From contig SKNP01000519.1 in NCBI GenBank assembly GCA_007120485.1, positions 1 through 5,682 of the forward strand: a DNA stretch of 5,682 nt, written 5' to 3'. The notes under the pieces were generated by a model. That model saw only the letters and a list, made by a program, of their open reading frames with translations, made no database searches and was not told the origin of the DNA. The stretch comes from Nitriliruptoraceae bacterium (GTDB taxonomy: Bacteria; Actinomycetota; Nitriliruptoria; Nitriliruptorales; Nitriliruptoraceae). This document shows positions 1 through 5,345 of the stretch, one piece after another. Position numbers and translations under genes: made by a program. Numbering within the stretch: position 1 is the stretch's first letter; every line of letters begins with the position of its first letter.

Positions 1-1212
1 CCCGACCTGCTGCTGGTCCCGGCCGACAGCGCCCGGACCCTCGGCAGCACCCTCGTCGGCGCACTGGTCACCGTGGCGGTCTTCAGCCTCTGGATGCGCA
101 CGGTGATGGTCGGACTGGTCTCCTCCGAGCTCTCCCCACGCCTGCTCAGCGCGTACCTGGAGGACCGGTTCCAGGAGTGGGTCACCTACGGGATGGTCGC
201 GGCCGTCGGTGCCGCGGCGGCGATCACCCTGGCGATCCCCGAGGAGGGATCGTGGCCGATGCTGGGCATCGCCTCCACGGTCACCCTCGGTCTCGCCGCG
301 CTGACGCTGGTGCTCGTGGCGATCCACCACGCCGTGCAGTCCCTGTCGGTGTCCCAGGTCATCCGGGATCTCACCGACCGGGCGTTGTCGATGATCGCGG
401 AGCTGCCCGACCCGGGCGATGGCGAGGGCCCCGAGCCCCGACCGGAGCCGGACGTACGCAGCACGGTGCGCTCCGACAAGCTCGGGTGGGTGACGGGCAT
501 CGATGCCGATGCGTTGCTCGGCGCGCTGCCCGATGGGACCGTGGCCCACGTCCAGGTGGAGGTAGGTGGGTTCGTCCGTCCCGGGCAGGCGGTCGCGCTG
601 CTCGACCACGAGCCGGACGCCGACGAGCCCGAACGCATCCACGACGCCCTCGAACTGCGCTCGGCGCGGGGCCCGGAGACCACGATCGGGCTGGCCCTCG
701 ACCAGTTGGTCGACGTGATCCACCACGCCATGCTGACCGATCAGAACGACGCGATGACGTTCCAGGAAGGCCTCCAGCACGCCGTCGTGGTCCTCGAAGC
801 GCTGCTCGAGCGCGGGTTGGCTTCCCGGCATCGGCGAGGTGACCGCGATCAGGTGGTCGTCCTCCCCCCACCAGCGTCCGCCAGCGAGCAGATGGGAAGG
901 CTGTTCCGCCGGCTGCGCCAAGGGGCGTCGGGCCACTTCTTCGCGGCCTCAGCGACGTTGCAGTCGATGGGCGACCTGCACCGTGCCGCGAGGGAGGTCG
1001 GCGACGAGGCCGCGACCAACGCGCTCGAGATCGAGGCGACGTCGCTCCTCGAACTGATCGAGCACCACGGCACACTGACCGAGGACGATCGTTCCGAGCT
1101 GCGCACGCTCGCCGACCACCTCGGACTGCGCGAGGACGACACCCAGCGCGACGATGGCCCCGACCACGGCGACCCCCGGCACGAGAGCGCCGCCCAACAC
1201 GACGACACCTGA
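1..1212 (+). CDS. DUF2254 domain membrane protein (5' truncated by window)
   Basis: The frame is open from base 1 to the TGA at 1210-1212, so 403 residues are visible and the true start lies upstream; the GTG at 73 is internal. Hydrophobic segments fall near residues 14-36, 61-77 and 86-107. Between the first two is the segment ELSPRLLSAYLEDR (44-57), matching the S-x-F/L-S-P-R-L-L signature typical of DUF2254. After the last membrane segment comes IHHAVQSLSVSQVIRDL, another family hallmark. The soluble part has a small beta-barrel-like stretch (about 158-201, with GGFVRPGQAVALL), then QLVDVIHHAMLTDQND (235-250), where most relatives carry a motif close to ALSPAIND. The last ~25 residues are Asp/His/Arg-rich and probably disordered. 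DUF2254 proteins are predicted inner-membrane proteins of unknown biochemical role. Family assignment is from remembered motifs and is fairly secure; the function is unknown. Confidence 0.85.
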   Translation, partial: PDLLLVPADSARTLGSTLVGALVTVAVFSLWMRTVMVGLVSSELSPRLLSAYLEDRFQEWVTYGMVAAVGAAAAITLAIPEEGSWPMLGIASTVTLGLAALTLVLVAIHHAVQSLSVSQVIRDLTDRALSMIAELPDPGDGEGPEPRPEPDVRSTVRSDKLGWVTGIDADALLGALPDGTVAHVQVEVGGFVRPGQAVALLDHEPDADEPERIHDALELRSARGPETTIGLALDQLVDVIHHAMLTDQNDAMTFQEGLQHAVVVLEALLERGLASRHRRGDRDQVVVLPPPASASEQMGRLFRRLRQGASGHFFAASATLQSMGDLHRAAREVGDEAATNALEIEATSLLELIEHHGTLTEDDRSELRTLADHLGLREDDTQRDDGPDHGDPRHESAAQHDDT

Positions 1213-1227
1213 CCCGGCCGTCAGCGG

Positions 1228-1246
1228 GCTCTCCACCGGCGGGAGC
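1228..1246 (+). other. Short hairpin after the DUF2254 gene
   Basis: GCTCTC (1228-1233) can pair with GGGAGC (1241-1246) using one G-U pair around a 7-nt loop, starting 15 nt after the DUF2254 stop. There is no T-tract after it, so it is at best a weak terminator or attenuator candidate. In DNA this GC-rich, such stems also arise by chance. Confidence 0.2.
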
Positions 1247-1252
1247 TACCGT
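1247..1252 (+). promoter_or_regulatory. Possible -10 element (TACCGT) for the methyltransferase
   Basis: TACCGT fits the loose actinobacterial -10 pattern TAnnnT and lies 26 nt before the proposed methyltransferase start, which would give a leader of about 20 nt. No TTGACA-like -35 is visible at the expected spacing. The same octamer GCTACCGT occurs on the minus strand upstream of purN (5269-5262). The call is speculative, and the gene could equally be co-transcribed with the DUF2254 gene. Confidence 0.25.
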
Positions 1253-1267
1253 GCGGGATCCCACCCT

Positions 1268-1272
1268 GGAGG
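1268..1272 (+). promoter_or_regulatory. Shine-Dalgarno GGAGG that sets the methyltransferase start
   Basis: GGAGG is followed by a 6-nt spacer (TCGCCC) and then ATC ACC GTC in the methyltransferase frame. No ATG, GTG, TTG or CTG exists in this frame between the DUF2254 stop and the TTG at 1321, and no comparable site precedes that TTG. The site therefore argues for initiation at the ATC at 1279. Confidence 0.55.
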
Positions 1273-1278
1273 TCGCCC

Positions 1279-1911
1279 ATCACCGTCCTCGACCGGGCCT
1301 TCGCGGCCGCCTACGACCCGTTGATGGCGGGAGCGGAACGCCACGCGCTCGGTCGGCGCCGGGCGCACCTGCTCGACGGACTCGACGGGCACGTCGTCGA
1401 CCTCGGTGCCGGGACGGGCGCCAACCTGCCGCACCTCGGTGCGGCGGTCAGCCGGGTCACCGCCTTGGAGCCATCACCGCCGATGGCCGCCCGACTCCGA
1501 CGTCGAGCGGCCCGGTGGCAGGAACAGCACGACGCCGAGGTCACGGTCATCGAGGCACCCGCCGAAGCGATCCCGCTCCCGGAGGGCACCGCCGACGCGG
1601 TCGTGGCCACGCTCGTGCTGTGCACCGTCGACGACGCGACGCTCGCCATCCGGGAGATCCGCCGCGTGCTGCGCGACGACGGGGTACTGGTCCTGATCGA
1701 GCACGTCGCCTCCGACCAGCCGGTGGCCGGTCGGGTCCAGCGTGCGCTCGCGCCGGCCTGGCGGATCGTCGGCCGCGGCTGCCACCTGCATCGACCGACC
1801 CGCTCGCTGCTCACCGCCGGCGGTTTCGACGACGCCGAGGTCATGCCCTGGACGCTGCCTGGCGGTGGCCCGGCCGCCCCAGCGATCACCGGGGTCGCCA
1901 AGCCACGGTGA
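1279..1911 (+). CDS. Class I SAM-dependent methyltransferase, METTL7/TMT1-like
   Basis: From the ATC at 1279 the product is 210 residues. VVDLGAGTG (39-47) is the glycine-rich SAM-binding motif I, and E64 in TALEPS is the acidic residue expected to bind the SAM ribose. The stretch ADAVVATLVLCTVDD (105-119), then IREIRRVLRDDGVLVLIEHV (124-143), then WRIVGRGCHLHRPT (161-174) follows the order seen in human METTL7A/TMT1A and its bacterial relatives (LVLCSV, EVCRVLRPGG, EHVA, DGC-L-RE). TMT1 proteins are known as thiol methyltransferases; the substrate here cannot be read from sequence. Start choice: a TTG at 1321 is the first conventional start, but it would lose the FAAAYDPL segment that is usual at the N-terminus of bacterial homologues and has no ribosome binding site. 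The ATC has GGAGG at good spacing. The gene is soluble, has no signal peptide, lies 66 bp after the DUF2254 gene and is convergent with folD. Confidence 0.85.
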   Translation: MTVLDRAFAAAYDPLMAGAERHALGRRRAHLLDGLDGHVVDLGAGTGANLPHLGAAVSRVTALEPSPPMAARLRRRAARWQEQHDAEVTVIEAPAEAIPLPEGTADAVVATLVLCTVDDATLAIREIRRVLRDDGVLVLIEHVASDQPVAGRVQRALAPAWRIVGRGCHLHRPTRSLLTAGGFDDAEVMPWTLPGGGPAAPAITGVAKPR

Positions 1912-1977
1912 CCGGACGGGGACCTTGACCCGACGGGGACCGTGACCGGACGTGGACCACGGTGACCGGGCGAGGAC
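1907..1977. repeat. 17-bp tandem repeat, four imperfect copies
   Basis: Three head-to-tail copies sit at 1907-1923 (GGTGACCGGACGGGGAC), 1924-1940 (14/17 identical to the first) and 1941-1957 (15/17). After a 3-bp CAC insertion a fourth copy lies at 1961-1977 (15/17). The first copy contains the methyltransferase TGA stop, and CAC precedes both copy 1 and copy 4. The period is not a multiple of three and the array lies outside both flanking genes, so it is not a protein repeat. It fills most of the 90-bp convergent gap to folD. The role is unknown: it could be replication slippage, a binding-site array or a weak bidirectional terminator region. Confidence 0.8.
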
Positions 1978-1989
1978 CGCGCTGGCAAC

Positions 1990-2001
1990 GCGGCCGGCCG
2001 C
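1990..2001. repeat. 12-bp perfect palindrome next to the folD stop
   Basis: GCGGCCGGCCGC is a perfect palindrome ending one base before the folD stop codon. As RNA it could form only a 4-bp stem with a 4-nt loop, and no T-run follows on either strand. It may contribute to transcript 3'-end structure for the convergent pair, but chance is a serious alternative in this base composition. Confidence 0.3.
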
Positions 2002-2874
2002 TCAGCGGGGTGGCAGGCCCCGTCGCGCCCGAGCCGCCTCGAGGGTGTTCTGCAGCAGCATCGTGACCGTCATCGGCCCGACCCCGCCTGGCACCGGCGT
2101 GATCGCGTCCGCGACCTCGACGACCCCGTCGAAGTCGACGTCGCCGACCAGCTTGCCGTCCTCACCGCGGTTGGTGCCGACGTCGATCACGGTTGTACCG
2201 GGGCCGACCATGTCCGCGGTGATCAGCCCGATCTGGCCGGCCGCCGCGACGATCACGTCCGCCCCGCGGCAGACCGCCCCGAGGTCCCGGGTCCGGGAGT
2301 GGGCCAGGGTCACCGTGGCGTCGCGGCCCTTGAGCGTCAGCATCACCGACAGGGGCCGCCCGACCAGGTTGGACCGGCCGACGATGACCACGTTGCTGCC
2401 CGCCACCTCGACGCCGGCGTGTTCGAGGATCTCCAGCACGCCGTAGGGGGTACAGGACAGGAAGGTCGGGTCACCGATCGCCAGCCGCCCTGCGGTGTAC
2501 GGGTTGAGGGCGTCCACGTCCTTGGCGGGCGTGATCAGTTCCTGGACCCGACGAGCGTCGAGGTGGTCCGGCAGCGGCAACTGGACGAGGATCCCGTCGA
2601 TCTGCTCGTCGGCGTTGAGGTCGGTGACGGTGCGCTCGAGATCCTCCTGGGACGTGTCGTCCGGTAGGACGATCTGGCGGGACAGCATCCCGGCGGCCTC
2701 GGTCGCCTTGTGCTTCATACCGACGTAGACCTGCGAGGCCGGGTCCTCGCCGACCAGGACGGCGCACAGCCCCGGGGTCACGTCGTGTTCGGCGCGTAGG
2801 CGGGCGACGTCGTCGGCGATACGGGCGCGGACCTCTTGCGCGAGCGCCTTGCCATCGATGATCCGAGCGGTCAC
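2002..2874 (-). CDS. folD: Bifunctional methylene-THF dehydrogenase/methenyl-THF cyclohydrolase
   Basis: FolD oxidises 5,10-methylene-tetrahydrofolate with NADP and hydrolyses the methenyl product to 10-formyl-tetrahydrofolate in the cytoplasm. The 290-residue length is normal (E. coli 288). The catalytic set is in place at the same numbers as in E. coli: Y50 and K54 (SQVYVGMKHK), Q98 (VQLPLP) and D121 (KDVDALNP). The Rossmann NADP loop is VGRSNLVGRP (165-174), and the C-terminal signature PVPGGVGPMTV spans 260-270. One small difference is SCTPYG (140-145), where most family members have PCTP. The start is GTG at 2874-2872, with GGAGG on the minus strand (2883-2879) 4 nt before it. It follows purH by 70 bp on the same strand and supplies the cofactor that PurN and PurH consume, which supports a shared operon. 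Confidence 0.97.
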   Translation of the reverse strand: MTARIIDGKALAQEVRARIADDVARLRAEHDVTPGLCAVLVGEDPASQVYVGMKHKATEAAGMLSRQIVLPDDTSQEDLERTVTDLNADEQIDGILVQLPLPDHLDARRVQELITPAKDVDALNPYTAGRLAIGDPTFLSCTPYGVLEILEHAGVEVAGSNVVIVGRSNLVGRPLSVMLTLKGRDATVTLAHSRTRDLGAVCRGADVIVAAAGQIGLITADMVGPGTTVIDVGTNRGEDGKLVGDVDFDGVVEVADAITPVPGGVGPMTVTMLLQNTLEAARARRGLPPR

Positions 2875-2944
2875 GGGGCCTCCGAACGTTGGGGAGTGGG
2901 AGGGTCAGGCGGGCCGTCGGGGCCCGGGCAGGGTCGTAGGAGGG
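2875..2944 (-). other. purH-folD spacer with short direct repeat and hairpin
   Basis: This 70-bp gap holds the folD ribosome binding site. The plus-strand decamer GGAGGGTCAG occurs at 2899-2908 and again exactly 40 bp later at 2939-2948, the second copy overlapping the purH stop codon. A 6-bp GC stem (CGGGCC 2910-2915 with GGCCCG 2921-2926, 5-nt loop) lies between the two copies. No T-tract follows on the minus strand, so I do not call a terminator. The region may affect mRNA processing or separate expression of folD, but nothing here proves it. Confidence 0.4.
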
Positions 2945-4507
2945 TCAGTGGCGGAAGTGTCGCCGACCGGTCAACACCATCGGGATGCCGTGCTCGTCGG
3001 CGGCGGCGACCACCTCCTCGTCCCGGACCGACCCGCCGGGTTGGACGATCGCGCGGATCCCGGCGGCCGCGGCCGCGTCGGGACCGTCCCGGAACGGGAA
3101 GAACGCGTCGCTGGCGAGCACCGCACCGACGTGCCGGTCCCCCGAGCGTTCCACCGACAGGCGGACGGAGTCGACGCGGCTCATCTGCCCGGCGCCGACG
3201 CCGACGACCTGTCCGTCGCTGGCGAGCACGATCGCGTTGGACTTGGTGTGCTTGGCGGCGATCCACGCGAACCGCAGGTCGGCGAGCGTGGCCTCGTCCG
3301 GCTGGGCGTCGGTCGCCACCTGCCAGGCCGACCACGGCTCGTTGCCGACGTCGGCCTGCTGGACCAGCAGGCCCCCGCTGACGCTACGGACCTGCCAGCC
3401 GTGCGCTGGTCGGGTGACTCCGGACATCGTCAGCAGACGCACGTTGCGCTTGGCCGTCAACCGCTCCAGCGCCGCATCGTCGAACCCCGGGGCGATCACC
3501 ACCTCGACGAACAGTTCGGCGATGCGCGTGGCGGTCGCCGCATCCAAGCGGCGGTTGCACGCGACGATGCCCCCGAAGGCGCTGACCGGGTCACCTTCCA
3601 GCGCACGGTCGTACGCGTGGGCCAGCTCGTCGGCGATCGCGAACCCGGCCGGGTTGGTGTGCTTGATGATCGCCACGCAGGGCTCGTCGACGTCGACCAC
3701 CATCCCCCAGGCCGCATCGGTGTCGAGCAGGTTGTTGTAGGACAGCTCCTTGCCGTGGAGCTGCTCCGCGGCGGCGATGCCACCATCGGTCCCGACCCCA
3801 CCGGCGGACGCATCGAAGCGGTACAGACCAGCGGCCTGGTGGGGGTTCTCGCCGTAGCGCAGCTCAGCCTGTCGTGGCAGCGCCAGCGACAGCTGGTCCG
3901 GCAGCTCCTGATCACGTTGGAACCAGCTGGCCACCGCAGCGTCGTAGCGGGCCGTGTGCTGGAAGGCGGCAGCGGCGAACTCCCGCCGCAGCTCGGCCCG
4001 TAGGCCCCCGTGCTCGGCGAGCTCGGTCAGCACGCGGTCGTAGTCGGCCGGGTCGACCACGATGCCGACGGACCCGTGGTTCTTCGCGGCCGCGCGCACC
4101 AGGGTGGGGCCGCCGATGTCGATCATCTCGATCACGTCCGCGTCGGCCGCGCCGGCGGTGACGGTGTCCTGGAACGGGTAGAGGTTGCCGACCACCAGGT
4201 CGAACGCCTCCACACCCAGCTCGGCGAGCTCGGCCACGTGCGCCGGGTCCTGGCGGTCGGCCAGCACGCCCGCGTGGATCCGCGGGTGCAACGTCTTGAC
4301 GCGACCGTCGAGGCATTCGGGGAAGCCGGTCACCTCAGCCACCTCGACGACCGGCACGCCCGCCTCGCGGATGACGCCCGCGGTCGAGCCGGTCGAGACC
4401 AGCTCAACGCCGTGTTCGTGCAGGCCCCGCGCGAGATCGGCGAGCCCGCTCTTGTCGAAACAGCTGAGCAGGGCGCGGGCCACCGGGGTGGTCGGGGCAG
4501 TGGTCAC
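2945..4507 (-). CDS. purH: Bifunctional AICAR transformylase/IMP cyclohydrolase
   Basis: PurH carries out the last two steps of IMP synthesis: formylation of AICAR by 10-formyl-THF, then ring closure. The product is 520 residues (E. coli 529). The N-terminal MGS-like cyclohydrolase domain (about 10-150) shows STGSTA (38-43), TGFPECLDGRVKTLHPRIHAG (60-80, including K71) and NLYPF (108-112). The transformylase domain shows LRYGENPHQ (216-224), GKELSYNNLLD (252-262), IKHTNPAGFA (281-290) with the catalytic pair K282-H283, DPVSAFGG (306-313), TKSNAIVLA (421-429) and SDAFFPFRDG (466-475). The usual ending RRHFRH is intact. The start is GTG at 4507-4505: a GGAGG (minus strand, 4519-4515) sits 7 nt before it, and the GTGA overlaps the purN stop, indicating translational coupling. 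Upstream in-frame codons to 4603 are purN sequence read in another frame and do not resemble PurH. Confidence 0.97.
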   Translation of the reverse strand: MTTAPTTPVARALLSCFDKSGLADLARGLHEHGVELVSTGSTAGVIREAGVPVVEVAEVTGFPECLDGRVKTLHPRIHAGVLADRQDPAHVAELAELGVEAFDLVVGNLYPFQDTVTAGAADADVIEMIDIGGPTLVRAAAKNHGSVGIVVDPADYDRVLTELAEHGGLRAELRREFAAAAFQHTARYDAAVASWFQRDQELPDQLSLALPRQAELRYGENPHQAAGLYRFDASAGGVGTDGGIAAAEQLHGKELSYNNLLDTDAAWGMVVDVDEPCVAIIKHTNPAGFAIADELAHAYDRALEGDPVSAFGGIVACNRRLDAATATRIAELFVEVVIAPGFDDAALERLTAKRNVRLLTMSGVTRPAHGWQVRSVSGGLLVQQADVGNEPWSAWQVATDAQPDEATLADLRFAWIAAKHTKSNAIVLASDGQVVGVGAGQMSRVDSVRLSVERSGDRHVGAVLASDAFFPFRDGPDAAAAAGIRAIVQPGGSVRDEEVVAAADEHGIPMVLTGRRHFRH

Positions 4508-5178
4508 GGGCGATCCTCCGCAGGGTCGGGTGAGGTGGGCACGGCACGGCGCGGTGCGGTGAGACGGACGTGACGACCGTCGAGCTGGAGCCGACCCTGG
4601 CACATCGCGGCGACGCAGGCCGGGAGCAGCCGGTGCTCGACCGCCCGGATGCGATCGTGCAGCGACGCCTCCGTGTCGTCGTCACGGACCTCCACCGCTT
4701 CCTGCGCGATGATCGGGCCGTGATCGACCTCCTCATCGACCAGGTGCACGGTGCAGCCGGTGAGCTTCACCCCGTGCTCCAGGGCCTGCCGGACGGCGTC
4801 GGCACCACGGAAGGCCGGCAGCAGCGACGGATGGGTGTTGACGACCCGGTCGGGCCAGCGCGACAGGAAGCTGCCGGTCAGGATCCGCATGAACCCCGCC
4901 AGGACGACCAGGTCGACACCGACGGGCTCCAGGTCCGCCAGGAGGGCCTGCTCGAAGTTGGCCCGGTCGATGTGGTCGCCAGGTCGCTGGACCACCGTCG
5001 CGATCCCCGCGGCCCGCGCCCGCTCGAGCCCGGCCGCGTCGTCACGGTCGGCCCCGACCACCACCACCTCGCCGCCGAAGCCCGGATCGGCAGCGATCGC
5101 GTCGATGAGCGCCTGCAGGTTGGTCCCACCCCCGGAGACCAGCACCGCGATCCGCGCGGGCGCAGCGAACGTGGGCAC
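4504..5178 (-). CDS. purN: Phosphoribosylglycinamide formyltransferase (PurN type)
   Basis: PurN formylates GAR with 10-formyl-THF, the third step of purine synthesis, in the cytoplasm. From GTG at 5178-5176 the protein has 224 residues; E. coli PurN is about 212, and the extra length is a C-terminal tail after about residue 207. Motifs: RIAVLVSGGGTNLQAL (9-24, phosphate-binding loop), AGFMRIL (94-100, folate pocket), NTHPSLLPAFRG (114-125, catalytic N114 and H116) and VDEEVDHGPIIAQ (147-159, catalytic D152). The start is supported by GGGGAG on the minus strand (5192-5187) 8 nt upstream; the frame stays open to 5301, but that extension is Arg-rich and unlike PurN. It is the first gene of the purN-purH-folD cluster, its TGA overlaps the purH GTG by 4 nt, and it is divergent from the membrane protein gene at 5346. 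Confidence 0.96.
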   Translation of the reverse strand: MPTFAAPARIAVLVSGGGTNLQALIDAIAADPGFGGEVVVVGADRDDAAGLERARAAGIATVVQRPGDHIDRANFEQALLADLEPVGVDLVVLAGFMRILTGSFLSRWPDRVVNTHPSLLPAFRGADAVRQALEHGVKLTGCTVHLVDEEVDHGPIIAQEAVEVRDDDTEASLHDRIRAVEHRLLPACVAAMCQGRLQLDGRHVRLTAPRRAVPTSPDPAEDRP

Positions 5179-5345
5179 GAGGAACGCTCCCCATCGGCGG
5201 GTCCGTGCCCGACGGGCTCCCCCGAGCGGCCGGGCGTGGCGGTGAGTGCGACGCGACCGCGACGGTAGCGGAACCCTCGCGGCCGGTAGCGTTCGCGCCA
5301 CACGACCCCGCCGACGGTCACGGCGACGGGGAGAGGAGGGGCACC
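5179..5345. promoter_or_regulatory. Divergent control region between purN and membrane protein gene
   Basis: This 167-bp non-coding gap must carry the 5' signals for both flanking genes. Two exact copies of CGGTAGCG lie at 5263-5270 and 5284-5291, 21 bp apart, about two helical turns. On the minus strand the right-to-left reading of the first gives TACCGT (5267-5262), a TAnnnT-type -10 facing purN. On the plus strand the second gives TAGCGT (5287-5292), a -10 candidate facing the membrane protein gene. Neither has a convincing TTGACA box. At the right end AGGAGG (5334-5339) is the ribosome binding site of the gene at 5346. Presence of a regulatory region is near certain; the named elements are inference. 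Confidence 0.5.

Noticed and set aside
371..1264. Minus-strand 297-codon frame opposite the DUF2254 gene
   Set aside because: Low-complexity Arg/Gly/Pro/Ala composition typical of a shadow frame; the opposite strand encodes a recognisable protein.
1251..1928. Plus-strand 225-codon frame from GTG at 1251 overlapping the methyltransferase
   Set aside because: Arg/Pro/Gly-rich out-of-frame translation of the methyltransferase. I also considered it as the real N-terminus joined by a frameshift, but its first residues do not resemble the family.
1907..1977. CRISPR-like array
   Set aside because: Units of 17 bp abut each other without spacers, so this is a plain tandem repeat.
1912..2001. Intrinsic terminator between the convergent genes
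   Set aside because: No GC stem followed by a T-tract exists on either strand; only short palindromes and repeats are present.
2885..2890. AACGTT palindrome within CCGAACGTTGG as a PurR-type box
   Set aside because: A single short palindrome beside the folD ribosome binding site, not upstream of purN, with no second copy; too weak to call an operator.
2849..4003. Plus-strand open frame of 384 codons opposite purH and the start of folD
   Set aside because: It lies antisense to purH with its intact motifs; long antisense frames are expected at this G+C. Its sequence has no recognisable domain or ribosome binding site.
4508..4603. N-terminal extension of purH to 4603
   Set aside because: These codons overlap the purN 3' end in another frame and do not match PurH; the GTG at 4507 has a well-spaced GGAGG.
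4570..5268. Plus-strand 232-codon frame opposite purN
   Set aside because: Antisense to a purN with complete catalytic motifs, and no domain seen.
5179..5301. N-terminal extension of purN to 5301
   Set aside because: The added 41 residues are Arg-rich, unlike PurN, and the GTG at 5178 has its own GGGGAG site; the extension would also cover the divergent regulatory gap.
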